A stretch of 64,000 nt of DNA from Haloprofundus halobius (GCF_020097835.1 NZ_CP083666.1:1612001-1676000); one strand, 5' to 3'. Positions 27,092-34,291 are shown, counted from the stretch's first letter. A program made the numbers and translations. The notes: generated from the sequence alone by a model not told the origin.

Positions 27092-27197
27092 GCGTCGCCG
27101 ACGTGGTCGCGGTCGTCGGCACCCCACGGCGAGGCCGCGACTGTGTCCCGAATTTCGGTCCAATGCGACAGGATGGTGACGTTCTGTGAAACAATTT

Positions 27198-27211
27198 TTT
27201 GGAAAGCCGAA
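27198..27211. promoter_or_regulatory. Iron-box candidate upstream of dpsA
   Basis: TTTGGAAAGCCGAA matches TTNGG-N4-CCNAA and lies inside a longer imperfect palindrome (TTTTTTGG...CCGAAAAA). It sits 23 bp upstream of the dpsA TATA box TTTAAG (27235-27240), not over it. That position is compatible with activation by a DtxR-family protein (haloarchaeal Idr/SirR type) or with control of an upstream transcript. Confidence 0.55.
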
Positions 27212-27267
27212 AAATGATTTTCCCAGAGTCAAGGTTTAAGTGGGTGGCGTCCGTACAATGGAGTGTT

Positions 27268-27813
27268 ATGAGTACGCAGAAGACGGTTCGTCAGCCGGCG
27301 GACGAAGTCGAGGAGACGGCCCTTCGCATCGAGAAGGACAAAGCCGAGCAGATCATCGACGCGCTCAACACCGACCTCGCGAACGCGTACGTGCTCTACC
27401 ACCAACTGAAGAAGCACCACTGGAACGTCGAGGGCGCGGAGTTCCTCGAACTCCACCGCTTCCTGGAGGAGGCGTACGAACACGTCGAGGAGGGTGCCGA
27501 CATCATCGCCGAGCGCGCGCAGGCACTCGGTGGCGTCCCGGTCGCTGGTCCGTCGAACCAGGAAGAGCGCGCCACCGTCGAGTTCGAGGGTGAGGACGTT
27601 TACGACGTCCGCACGTCGCTGCAGAACGACCTCGAGATGTACGGTGACATCATCGAGGACATGCGCGAGCACATCCAACTCGCGGGTAACCTCGGCGACC
27701 CGGCGACCGAGGAGATTCTCCGACGGATTCTGGTCGAAGTCGAAGAGGACGCCCACCACATCGAGCACTACCTCGAAGACGACACGCTCGTGCTCGAAGA
27801 AGCGACGCACTGA
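27268..27813 (+). CDS. dpsA: DNA-protecting ferritin-like protein DpsA
   Basis: A 181-residue Dps. The ferritin-like four-helix bundle starts near residue 30, with the Dps ferroxidase signature LYHQLKKHHWNVEGAEFLELHRFLEEAYEHVEEGAD split over two helices (His plus Asp/Glu ligands). A C-terminal helix runs through VEEDAHHIEHYLED. Dps dodecamers oxidise Fe2+ with peroxide, store ferric iron and protect DNA. A TATA box lies 28-33 bp before the ATG at 27268, giving a leader of only a few bases. An iron-box palindrome is just upstream. Transcribed singly; a T5 tract follows at about 27850. Confidence 0.95.
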   Translation: MSTQKTVRQPADEVEETALRIEKDKAEQIIDALNTDLANAYVLYHQLKKHHWNVEGAEFLELHRFLEEAYEHVEEGADIIAERAQALGGVPVAGPSNQEERATVEFEGEDVYDVRTSLQNDLEMYGDIIEDMREHIQLAGNLGDPATEEILRRILVEVEEDAHHIEHYLEDDTLVLEEATH

Positions 27814-27846
27814 GACGAGAGCAGTCGGCCGACCGGACCATTCTCT

Positions 27847-27856
27847 CCATTTTTCC
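27847..27856 (+). terminator. T-rich terminator after dpsA
   Basis: CCATTTTTCC about 35 bp after the dpsA stop. A short poly-T tract like this is the usual archaeal termination signal. The following stretch up to 28024 contains no gene that I can see. Confidence 0.5.
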
Positions 27857-28024
27857 CGCCCGATAGCCGCGCAGTCGTCGACCGAGAGCGCAGGCGAGAC
27901 GCAGCGGAGACTGAACGGAGCGGGGAGTGAAAACGGAGGCCCGCCTCGGGCGTCAACCGGGGAGGGGCAACCGACGTCAGGTACCAAGAGGACGCATCAC
28001 CAGGAGTTGACGCCGGAGAGCGGG

Positions 28025-28186
28025 CTACCGCTGGAGGACGACGGTGTAGTCAGTCGCTATCCAGCCGTCGTTGTTGCCGTCTTCGGTGAATACGGTTCGG
28101 TTCTGTGAGGTTTGACACGCCGAAACGGAGAACTCGGGCTCCGCAGGGATGGCGGAGTCGTCGTCGCGGGCGTCGGAGACAGCCAT
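28025..28186 (-). CDS. Iron-box-controlled 53-aa protein
   Basis: A complete small gene: ATG at 28186, TAG at 28025-28027, 53 residues, pI clearly acidic. It begins MAVSDARDDDSAIPAEPEF and has one cysteine (SACQTSQNRT). It ends with a motif that looks conserved in haloarchaeal small proteins: TVFTEDGNNDGWIATDYTV. No membrane segment. Two TTNGG-N4-CCNAA boxes flank its TATA box (28195-28208 and 28221-28234), so expression should be tightly controlled by an iron-responsive DtxR-type repressor. The start lies close to the inferred transcription start, making the message nearly leaderless. Function unknown; dpsA is its neighbour. Confidence 0.75.
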   Translation of the reverse strand: MAVSDARDDDSAIPAEPEFSVSACQTSQNRTVFTEDGNNDGWIATDYTVVLQR

Positions 28187-28194
28187 GGATAGAG

Positions 28195-28208
28195 TTAGGT
28201 GAGCCTAA
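28195..28208. promoter_or_regulatory. Iron-box 1 of the 53-aa gene (TTAGGTGAGCCTAA)
   Basis: Inverted repeat TTAGG-TGAG-CCTAA, the best match in the window to the DtxR/IdeR half-site pattern. It lies between the TATA box and the ATG at 28186 and would cover the transcription start, a repressor position. Confidence 0.7.
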
Positions 28209-28210
28209 AG

Positions 28211-28219
28211 CAATATAGG
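28211..28219 (-). promoter_or_regulatory. TATA box of the 53-aa gene
   Basis: Minus-strand CCTATATTG, centred about 29 bp from the ATG at 28186. It is sandwiched between the two iron boxes. Confidence 0.65.
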
Positions 28220-28220
28220 T

Positions 28221-28234
28221 TTTGGTTGCCCTAA
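28221..28234. promoter_or_regulatory. Iron-box 2 of the 53-aa gene (TTTGGTTGCCCTAA)
   Basis: A second TTNGG-N4-CCNAA match, centre-to-centre 26 bp from box 1, immediately upstream of the TATA box where TFB would contact DNA. The paired arrangement suggests cooperative binding of two regulator dimers. Confidence 0.6.
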
Positions 28235-28299
28235 ACGGGTTCTGAGACCGACGTTCACCGGTGAGAAGGCGTGACCCCCGCGGAATCCCACGCCTCGGC

Positions 28300-28980
28300 T
28301 CAGACGGGTATCCAGTCGTTCGGGAGCGTCCGGTCGGGGAACGTCCAGCGGTGTTCCGGGATGCCGTCGCACATCCGGAGTTCGATGATACCGTCGAAGA
28401 CGTCGGCGAGTCCGTCGACGACCGGGTCGTCGAGGGGGGAGGAGAGGTGGTAGTGCGCCATCCCGGAGACGGAGTCGATTCGACCGCCGACGACGCTGAC
28501 GAAACGTCGAACCGCTCCGACACCGTGGTCTTCGACGAGCGGTTGCAGCGAGTCGAGACACAGCCGCAACTCGCTGGGGGCGAGCGACTCTCCGGACTCG
28601 AACGAGTGGATGGCGTCGCCGATGGCCCACGAGAGCGACCCGACGCCGTCGGCTTCGACGTACTCCCGGGAGACGGGGCCGCCGAGGTTCGACCCCGAGA
28701 GACTCTCGGCGGCCAACGCTCCGCGGACGACGGCCGACTGCGTCACCACGCGCAGCGAGTCAGCGTCCCGCGGGCCGTTACCGAGATTTTCGTGCGTGTG
28801 TACGCCGTCGGTGAAGACGAACAGCCGCTTGCGCGACTCGACCGTGGCGTCGCCGAGAAGGCGTCGCGTGAGTGACTGCCGCGCGTCGGGAGCGGTGGAT
28901 CCGACGACGAGGATGTTGCACCCCTGTCGTTTCAACTCCGAGAGCGTTCGGGTGAAGGAATTTTGCCCGGGGGTGTTCAT
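28300..28980 (-). CDS. Haloarchaeal DUF7504-like (RecA/KaiC-fold-like) protein
   Basis: A 226-residue protein starting MNTPGQNSFTRTLSELKRQGCNILVVGST, a strand-loop like the start of a degenerate RecA/KaiC ATPase. It lacks a canonical Walker A lysine. Later segments SRKRLFVFTDG, LRVVTQSAVV and LRLCLDSLQPLVEDHG fit the haloarchaeal family I know as DUF7504 (number from memory). Members are often encoded beside signalling genes; none is next to this one. Cytoplasmic. In-frame codons upstream of 28980 look non-coding. Confidence 0.75.
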   Translation of the reverse strand: MNTPGQNSFTRTLSELKRQGCNILVVGSTAPDARQSLTRRLLGDATVESRKRLFVFTDGVHTHENLGNGPRDADSLRVVTQSAVVRGALAAESLSGSNLGGPVSREYVEADGVGSLSWAIGDAIHSFESGESLAPSELRLCLDSLQPLVEDHGVGAVRRFVSVVGGRIDSVSGMAHYHLSSPLDDPVVDGLADVFDGIIELRMCDGIPEHRWTFPDRTLPNDWIPV

Positions 28981-29079
28981 TATTCGAAAAGAAACGATGG
29001 AGTGTACAATAAACATTGTGGGTGCGACACCGACGCGAGTCGGTAGGCGTTTTGTGGATGGCCTCGAACGAGGGCGTTG

Positions 29080-30156
29080 ATGACGGATTCGCTGTTCAGC
29101 CCGCTGACCCTTCGAGGGACCGAGATTCCGAACCGCGTGATGGTTTCGCCGATGTGTCAGTACTCTTCGCCGGACGGCGTCGCCACCGACTGGCATCGCG
29201 TCCACCTCGGGAGTCGAGCAGTCGGCGGGGCCGGTATCGTGATGACCGAAGCGACGGCAGTCTCGCCGGTGGGACGAATCTCGCCGGACGACCTCGGTAT
29301 CTGGACGCAGGAGCAAGCCGACGCGCTCGCGCCCATCGCGTCGTTCATCCGCTCGCAGGGGAGTCACCCGGCGATTCAGTTAGCCCACGCCGGTCGCAAG
29401 GCGAGCACGCATCGACCGTGGGACGGCGGCGGCCCCATCTCACCCGACGAGCGAGGGTGGGAGGTGTACGGACCGACCGACGAACCGTGGCCGCGCGAGG
29501 AGTCGTACCCGAAGACGCACGCGCTCGATGAGGATGACCTCTCGGTCGTCGTCGACCAGTTCGCGGAGGCCGCCAGACGCGCGCACCTCGCCGGTTTCGA
29601 GATAGCCGAGGTCCACGCCGCCCACGGCTACCTCCTCCACGAGTTCCTCTCGCCGGTCATCAACACTCGAGGGGACGACTACGGCGGCAGTTTCGAGAAC
29701 CGCACGCGGCTCGTCCGCGAGGTCACCTCGGCGGTTCGAACCGTGTGGCCCGACGACAAGCCGGTGTTCGTCCGCATCTCGGCGACCGACTGGCTGCCGG
29801 ACCGTGAGTCGTGGGACCTCGAACAGTCGGTTCGTCTCGCGCCGCTGCTCAGAGAGGCCGGCGCCGATCTCGTCGACGTGAGCTCCGGCGGTATCCACCC
29901 CGACCAGCAGATCACCAACACGGGCGCGGGCTACCAGGTCAAGTTCGCCGAGTCCATCCGTGAGGAGGGCGAGATACCCGTCGGCGCGGTCGGAAAGATA
30001 ACCGAGGCCGAACAGGCCGACCAACTGATCCGGAACGAGCGTGCCGACCTCGCTATCGTCGGCCGCGAGCACCTCCGAGACCCGTACTTCACGCTCCACG
30101 CCGCCGAGAAACTCGGTGTCGACGTCGACTGGCCGGTGCAGTACCGCCGCGCGTAA
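29080..30156 (+). CDS. Old yellow enzyme-family NADH:flavin oxidoreductase (YqjM-like)
   Basis: A 358-residue FMN TIM barrel. The YqjM-type signature SPMCQYSS puts a cysteine at residue 26, exactly the redox-tuning Cys26 of Bacillus YqjM. The substrate-binding HAG in QLAHAGRKAST and the barrel motif EVHAAHGYLLHEFLSP are present. The phosphate-binding end GAVGKITEAEQADQLI ... ADLAIVGREHLRDPYF is complete. YqjM-class enzymes reduce activated C=C bonds with NADPH. The ATG at 29080 is preferred over the adjoining TTG. Confidence 0.93.
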   Translation: MTDSLFSPLTLRGTEIPNRVMVSPMCQYSSPDGVATDWHRVHLGSRAVGGAGIVMTEATAVSPVGRISPDDLGIWTQEQADALAPIASFIRSQGSHPAIQLAHAGRKASTHRPWDGGGPISPDERGWEVYGPTDEPWPREESYPKTHALDEDDLSVVVDQFAEAARRAHLAGFEIAEVHAAHGYLLHEFLSPVINTRGDDYGGSFENRTRLVREVTSAVRTVWPDDKPVFVRISATDWLPDRESWDLEQSVRLAPLLREAGADLVDVSSGGIHPDQQITNTGAGYQVKFAESIREEGEIPVGAVGKITEAEQADQLIRNERADLAIVGREHLRDPYFTLHAAEKLGVDVDWPVQYRRA

Positions 30157-30247
30157 CTGACAGTCGGTCCATTGCGTCGCTGTCACCGCCTCGAATCGCT
30201 GCCGTCCGGACGAAGCCTTATTCCCCTCAGCTACGCAACGTGAACGT

Positions 30248-30988
30248 ATGAGCCGCCGCGACGACGACCTCGAAGAACTCCTCTCGGAGTTAGAGGAGAC
30301 GCTGTCGGAGCTCCGAGCCGAACTCCGCGAGGAGCGGACGCCCCGCCGCCGACCGTTCGAACCGCCGACGCCGAGAGACATCCTCCGCTTCACCGAGGAG
30401 TACACCATCCCGACGGTCATCTCGACGCTGGAGGCGACGATTCAGGCGCTCGAACTGTTTCGGCGACTGCTTCGTCTGGCCGATCCCGAGCGCGCGATAC
30501 GCGAGGAGAGTAAAAGCGCCCGCGAGACGACGCGCCGACACGCCGACGACGTGGGCCGCGTCGCCGTCGACGGACTGGAGCGCGCGCTCACCGAGCTTCA
30601 GCGGGCGCTCTCGGAGGCGAACCTCCCCGAAGAGAGCGAGTCCCGCGACATCGTCGAAGAGGCACGACAGCTCTCCAGAGATATCGAAGAGCGTCTCGCC
30701 GAGTCACAGCGGCGGACGGACGACGCGGACCGACGGCGCAGTCGCTCGACCGACGACCGAGCGCGACGAAACGGACGCGAGGAGACGCTGGACGAGGGGG
30801 CGGTCAGAATCGCCGTCAGCGACGAGGAGAGCGACGGTGCCGACGACGCTGACGAGCGCGAGGAGTCCGAAGACGAAACGGACGAGACACAGACGGTCGA
30901 CATCGAGTCGGAACTGGATTCGATTCGCGACGAGGTCGAGCGGGCGGAGCGCGGCGAAGAACCGAAATCCGACGACGACGAGGAGTAG
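30248..30988 (+). CDS. Acidic coiled-coil protein (DUF7547-like), function unknown
   Basis: A 246-residue protein. An N-terminal coiled coil (LEELLSELEETLSELRAEL) leads into a more conserved core, residues about 40-90 (TPRDILRFTEEYTIPTVISTLE, ALELFRRLLRLADPERA). Helices with heptads follow, and a C-terminal tail of about 60 residues is almost all Asp/Glu. A TTATTCC box 24-30 bp before the ATG indicates a leaderless message. No membrane segment. The family name is from memory. A structural or scaffold role is possible but unproven. Confidence 0.75.
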   Translation: MSRRDDDLEELLSELEETLSELRAELREERTPRRRPFEPPTPRDILRFTEEYTIPTVISTLEATIQALELFRRLLRLADPERAIREESKSARETTRRHADDVGRVAVDGLERALTELQRALSEANLPEESESRDIVEEARQLSRDIEERLAESQRRTDDADRRRSRSTDDRARRNGREETLDEGAVRIAVSDEESDGADDADEREESEDETDETQTVDIESELDSIRDEVERAERGEEPKSDDDEE

Positions 30989-31111
30989 CGACTCGGCGCA
31001 GAAGTGGCGAACAGACGGTGGAACCGAGCGCGCGACGGGCCACCGTGCTCCCGCCTCGGCCGTCGTGCGCGACTCGTCAACTCACGCGGAAGGCTGGCCG
31101 CTTCTTCTCTC

Positions 31112-31116
31112 AAAAA
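31112..31116 (-). terminator. T5 tract after the Cys-rich peptide gene
   Basis: Minus-strand GTTTTTG nine bases after the stop of the 42-aa gene, a typical archaeal termination tract. It supports a short independent transcript. Confidence 0.45.
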
Positions 31117-31124
31117 CGTTCACG

Positions 31125-31253
31125 TCAGCAGCAACAGCAGGGAGTGCAGCACGACGAGCAGGCGTCTCGGCGTTCGATAGTCGATTCCGCACAGCAACTG
31201 CGTTCGGTACAGTCGTTGGATGTCACGAGTGGTCCTCTGTCCGCTGTCGACAT
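31125..31253 (-). CDS. Cysteine-rich 42-aa peptide (metallothionein-like candidate)
   Basis: An ATG at 31253 opens a 42-codon frame ending in TGA at 31125-31127. Ten of 42 residues are cysteine (positions 15, 20, 21, 32, 35, 36, 39-42). The C-terminus is CSSCCTPCCCC and the rest is polar, without aromatic residues or hydrophobic segments. Such density and CC/CxxCC spacing suggest a metal- or thiol-buffering peptide, though it matches no metallothionein I can name. It is divergent from an HxlR regulator that itself ends in a cysteine cluster. An inverted repeat (31237-31264) is centred on its start codon, and a T5 tract follows the stop. Coding status needs confirmation because of the short length. 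Confidence 0.55.
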   Translation of the reverse strand: MSTADRGPLVTSNDCTERSCCAESTIERRDACSSCCTPCCCC

Positions 31254-31264
31254 ATATCGGACAG
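31237..31264. promoter_or_regulatory. Inverted repeat over the Cys-rich peptide start codon
   Basis: Seven-base arms CTGTCCG and CGGACAG with a 14-bp spacer. The spacer holds the ATG of the 42-aa gene and an ATATAT tract. A second pair, TGTCGA (31245-31250) and TCGACA (31269-31274), is interleaved with it. The position between two divergent genes suggests an operator for the HxlR protein encoded at 31342. Confidence 0.5.
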
Positions 31265-31341
31265 TGTATCGACATCAAGCTGGTTTCTGCGCGGAAACCG
31301 GTCGGCCACGTTTACCCGCCGTCGGCGCGTATCGGCCCCCA

Positions 31342-31731
31342 ATGACGAACGCGGACGCCGAGGACTGGCAGACGCTCTGGCACGGACTCCACGAGACGCT
31401 CGGCGGGAAGTGGGCGCTACACGTGCTTCGGCTGCTCTCGGAGCGAGACGCGGGGTTCAACGAGATGCGCCGCGAACTCGACGGCGTGACGGCGAAGACG
31501 CTCTCGAAACGACTCGGGGAACTGCGCTGTCGCGGCCTCGTCAGTCGAACCGTCGAGGCGTCGTCGCCGCCGCGAACGCGGTACGCGCTGACGCCGGCGG
31601 GCGAGCGATTCGTCTCCGTACTGCGAGACGTGGAATCGCTGGTGTCGGTCGTCGACTGCGGGTGCGACGACCGCTGCGGAGTGCTCACCGTCGACGCCGA
31701 CGCGACGGCGGCTTGCGCCGAGCAGTGCTGA
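31342..31731 (+). CDS. HxlR-family winged-helix regulator with C-terminal cysteine cluster
   Basis: A 129-residue MarR/HxlR-type regulator. Residues 10-95 are the HxlR fold (LGGKWALHVLRLLSERDAGFNEMRRELDG, then TAKTLSKRLGELRCRGLVSR and wing RTRYALTPAGERF). HxlR proteins usually stop near here. This one adds a tail with cysteines at 106, 108, 112, 125 and 129 (CGCDDRC, ACAEQC), besides Cys63 in the DNA-binding region. That tail looks like a metal or redox/electrophile sensor. A TTTAC box (31310-31315) lies about 30 bp before the ATG, fitting a leaderless start. Divergent from the Cys-rich peptide gene. Confidence 0.88.
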   Translation: MTNADAEDWQTLWHGLHETLGGKWALHVLRLLSERDAGFNEMRRELDGVTAKTLSKRLGELRCRGLVSRTVEASSPPRTRYALTPAGERFVSVLRDVESLVSVVDCGCDDRCGVLTVDADATAACAEQC

Positions 31732-31741
31732 ACTCGCCGGA

Positions 31742-32128
31742 CTACTCGATCGGCCGGAACCGGTAGCCGTCCCAGTCCTGACTCTCCCGCTCGCGGATTC
31801 CGGCGTCGGGGTCGCGGAGTTCCGCGGCGTAGACGGGTTCGACCTCGTCGCCGATTTCGACCTCGTGGCTCTCGCCGTCGACGTCGAGTTGGCCGATGGC
31901 GCGGACCGGTTCGCCGTCGACGTCGAACTCGACGATGGCGAGCGAGTTCGGCGCGCGAACGCCCGGCGGCGTCGCCGTGCTCGTCGTCCACGTGACGACG
32001 GTGGCGGTGTACTCGCTCAGGTCGACGGTGCCGACCGGTTCCTCGCCGTCCGGACCGAGGGGATGTGGCGGGTACGTGATGCTACCGTCGGAGTATCGTG
32101 CCGCTTCCATGGGTGGGTTCTCGCTCAT
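31742..32128 (-). CDS. DUF35 OB-fold acyl-CoA-associated protein
   Basis: A 128-residue DUF35 protein whose OB-fold region runs through GEEPVGTVDLSEYTATVVTWTT and LAIVEFDVDGEPVRAIGQL. The usual N-terminal zinc-ribbon cysteines are missing. Its ATG overlaps the thiolase stop by 4 bp (32125-32128), so it is translationally coupled to it. In archaea, DUF35 proteins bridge thiolase and HMG-CoA synthase and channel acetoacetyl-CoA. This copy lacks an HMGCS neighbour, so another beta-oxidation or degradative role is equally possible. Confidence 0.87.
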   Translation of the reverse strand: MSENPPMEAARYSDGSITYPPHPLGPDGEEPVGTVDLSEYTATVVTWTTSTATPPGVRAPNSLAIVEFDVDGEPVRAIGQLDVDGESHEVEIGDEVEPVYAAELRDPDAGIRERESQDWDGYRFRPIE

Positions 32129-33279
32129 CGTTCCGCCTCCAGAATCGTGGTGATGACGCAGTTGCCGAAGCCGCCGACGTTGCAGGCGAGGCCGGTGTCG
32201 GCGTCGACCTGTCGTTTCCCGGCGTCGCGGGTGAGCTGCTTGTAGATCTCGTACACCTGCGCGACGCCCGACGCGCCGAGGGGGTGGCCCTTCGACTTGA
32301 GGCCGCCGGAGGTGTTGATCGGGAGGTCGCCGTCGCGGTCGGTGACGCCGTCGTCGACGGCCGTCCAACCCTCGCCCTTCTCGAAGAAGCCGAGGTCTTC
32401 GGACTGGAGGAACTCGAGGATGGTGAACATGTCGTGCAGCTCCGCCACGTCGATATCCTCGGGACCGAGGTCGGCCATCTCGTAGGCGATGTCGCTAGAG
32501 TTGACGACACCGCTCATCGTCGTCGGGTCGGCGCGCTCGTGGACGACGTGGGTGTCCGTCGCGCCGCCGATACCCGAGACGACGGCGTACTCGTCGGTGT
32601 ACTCGCGGGCGGCCGACTCGGGGCAGAAGAGGAGCGCCGCGCTCCCGTCGGTGATGGGACAGAAGTCGTAGAGACGGAGCGGGTCGGCGACGACGGGCGA
32701 CTCCAACACGGTGTCAAGGTCGACCTCCTTTCTGAACTGCGCGTGGGGGTTGTCGACGCCGTTTCTGTGGTTCTTCACCGCGACTTTGCCGAGACTCTCG
32801 CGGGGGGCGTCGTACTCGTTGAGGTAGAGCCGCGCCGTGAGTCCGGCGAAACTCGGGAGCGTGACGCCGTGTTTGTACTCGACGGGGTGGGTGAGCGAAG
32901 CGATGACGTCCGTGGATTCGGCCGTCGTCCGGTGCGTCATCTTCTCGCCGCCGACGAGCAGCGTCATCTCGCTCGCGCCGGAGGCGACCGACTGCCACGC
33001 GGCGTAGGTGCCCGCGCCGCCCGACGAGGAGGTCTGGTCGATGCGAGCGGTGTACGCCGGCATCGCCGCGATGTCGTGTGCGAGCGCGTTCGGGATGCCG
33101 GTCTGACCCTCGAACTCGCCACTCGCCATGTTCGAGACGTAGAGGTGATCTATCGCGTCCGGTGCGACGCCCGCGTCGTCGAGGCAGGCCTGCCCGGCCT
33201 CCGCGAGCAACTCGCGAATCCAGGCGTCGCGCTGCCCGAAACGGGTCATCGACGCACCGATAATCGCTACGCGTTCCAT
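32125..33279 (-). CDS. Thiolase-fold protein lacking the usual nucleophilic cysteine
   Basis: A 384-residue thiolase (SCP2/archaeal acetyl-CoA acetyltransferase type). The fold markers MERVAIIGASMTRFG, GHPLGASG (catalytic His) and the C-terminal CNVGGFGNC (second catalytic Cys) are present. The N-terminal nucleophile motif, normally xxCASG, reads DQTSSSGGAG, with serine in place of cysteine. Thus it cannot form the usual acyl-Cys intermediate. It may work as a Claisen-type partner, a thioesterase-like enzyme or a regulatory subunit. Coupled to the DUF35 gene downstream; a related Ser-variant subfamily exists in haloarchaea as far as I recall. Confidence 0.87.
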   Translation of the reverse strand: MERVAIIGASMTRFGQRDAWIRELLAEAGQACLDDAGVAPDAIDHLYVSNMASGEFEGQTGIPNALAHDIAAMPAYTARIDQTSSSGGAGTYAAWQSVASGASEMTLLVGGEKMTHRTTAESTDVIASLTHPVEYKHGVTLPSFAGLTARLYLNEYDAPRESLGKVAVKNHRNGVDNPHAQFRKEVDLDTVLESPVVADPLRLYDFCPITDGSAALLFCPESAAREYTDEYAVVSGIGGATDTHVVHERADPTTMSGVVNSSDIAYEMADLGPEDIDVAELHDMFTILEFLQSEDLGFFEKGEGWTAVDDGVTDRDGDLPINTSGGLKSKGHPLGASGVAQVYEIYKQLTRDAGKRQVDADTGLACNVGGFGNCVITTILEAER

Positions 33280-33375
33280 ACCGGACGGGTGCGGGCCACC
33301 CGCTTACCGGTTTCCCTTCTGGAACGTCACGCGCGTCTCAAACGCTTTAACCGCCCCGCGAACCGAACGGTCGGT

Positions 33376-33789
33376 ATGCGCACCGCAGACGCCGCTGCCA
33401 CCGCCGGCACCGTCGCCAGTCTCGTGCTCCTCGTCGTCGTCGCCGTCCCCTACCTCGTCGTCACCAATCCGGAGGCACCCGTGTCGGCGTACTACGCCGC
33501 GGGATCCGTCGGGGCGAACAGCGTCGGCTTCCTCGCGGCCCTCGCCGCCGTCGTCTTCCTCTCGGGGACGCGCGGCAACGCCGAACCCGATTTGGTCGCG
33601 GGTATCGCCGTCGTGCTCGGCCTCGCAATGGTGGCGCTCTCGCTTCTGTGGGCGACGGCCATCGACACGACGCTCCTGTTCAGTTTCCCGCCCGAGGCGG
33701 CGTGGATACAGAACCACCGTTGGGTCGTCGTCGCGCTCTCGTCCGTCGTCGCCGTCGTCGCCGGCGTGTACGCCCGCGAAGTGGTCTAA
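33376..33789 (+). CDS. Four-helix haloarchaeal membrane protein (DUF7548-like)
   Basis: A 137-residue integral membrane protein with four hydrophobic segments: VASLVLLVVVAVPYLVV, VGFLAALAAVVFL, LVAGIAVVLGLAMVALSLLW and VVVALSSVVAVVAGV. A short periplasm-facing loop contains TLLFSFPPEAAWIQNHRW. No catalytic motif. The family name is from memory. Divergent from the thiolase operon; the ATG at 33376 lies close to the expected transcription start. Confidence 0.72.
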   Translation: MRTADAAATAGTVASLVLLVVVAVPYLVVTNPEAPVSAYYAAGSVGANSVGFLAALAAVVFLSGTRGNAEPDLVAGIAVVLGLAMVALSLLWATAIDTTLLFSFPPEAAWIQNHRWVVVALSSVVAVVAGVYAREVV

Positions 33790-33856
33790 AACGCGGACGC
33801 GGGCACGGACCGAGGACCGCGCCGTCTCCGTGTTCTCCCGCGACTGGAGTCGAAAG

Positions 33857-33864
33857 GGCCTTAA
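33857..33864 (+). promoter_or_regulatory. TATA box of the SRP RNA gene
   Basis: GGCCTTAAG-type box centred about 27 bp before the inferred 5' end of the 7S RNA at 33888. Confidence 0.5.
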
Positions 33865-33887
33865 GTCATACCCGAGTAACTTCGAGT

Positions 33888-34193
33888 GGACTAGGTCGGG
33901 CAGTTAGGCCCTGCTCTCCCACCCGCCATAGAGTCTTCAGCGGGGACCGAACGTCGGGCGCGTCCGGTCAGACCGGTACGGGCCCCGAAAGCCAACGTAG
34001 AAACCTCGTCCTGCGGGGACAGCGGTTTCGTGTCGCTCGTCCGCAGGGGCGAACCGACACGATTCATCGGCGGTACTGGGTCAGGCGCGGAAGCGAGCAG
34101 CCCACCGTCGGACGTGTGTCGCTCGTAGGATCGCGGGGTGGAGGAGGCAACCGGGATTCCCCGTACCGGAACGCCGGGCAACCCCGACCGTCC
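33888..34193 (+). ncRNA. ffs: Signal recognition particle 7S RNA
   Basis: An archaeal SRP RNA of about 306 nt. Its ends pair (GGAC..GGTCGGG with CCCGACC..GTCC), closing helix 1/5. The SRP54-binding helix 8 is unmistakable: GGTCAGGCGCGGAAGCGAGC continuing into AGCCCACC, with the conserved GGAA tetraloop and asymmetric loop. The helix-6 region with GGAGGCAACC follows. It scaffolds SRP54/SRP19 and targets ribosomes making membrane and Sec proteins. The exact 5' and 3' ends are inferred from pairing and the TATA distance. Confidence 0.92.
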
Positions 34194-34291
34194 GCATTCA
34201 TACCGATTTTGAACCGCGAGCGGTCGCGCTGTCGATAGCTCGCACAGGTGACTCCGGAACCCATAGGTCCCACAGTTCCCAACGACGAGCC

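Noticed and set aside
31018-31341. N-terminal extension of the HxlR protein including a poly-Gln run
   Set aside because: The HxlR fold starts at 31342 next to a TATA-like box; the Gln run is antisense of the Cys-rich peptide codons (TGC read as GCA/CAG).
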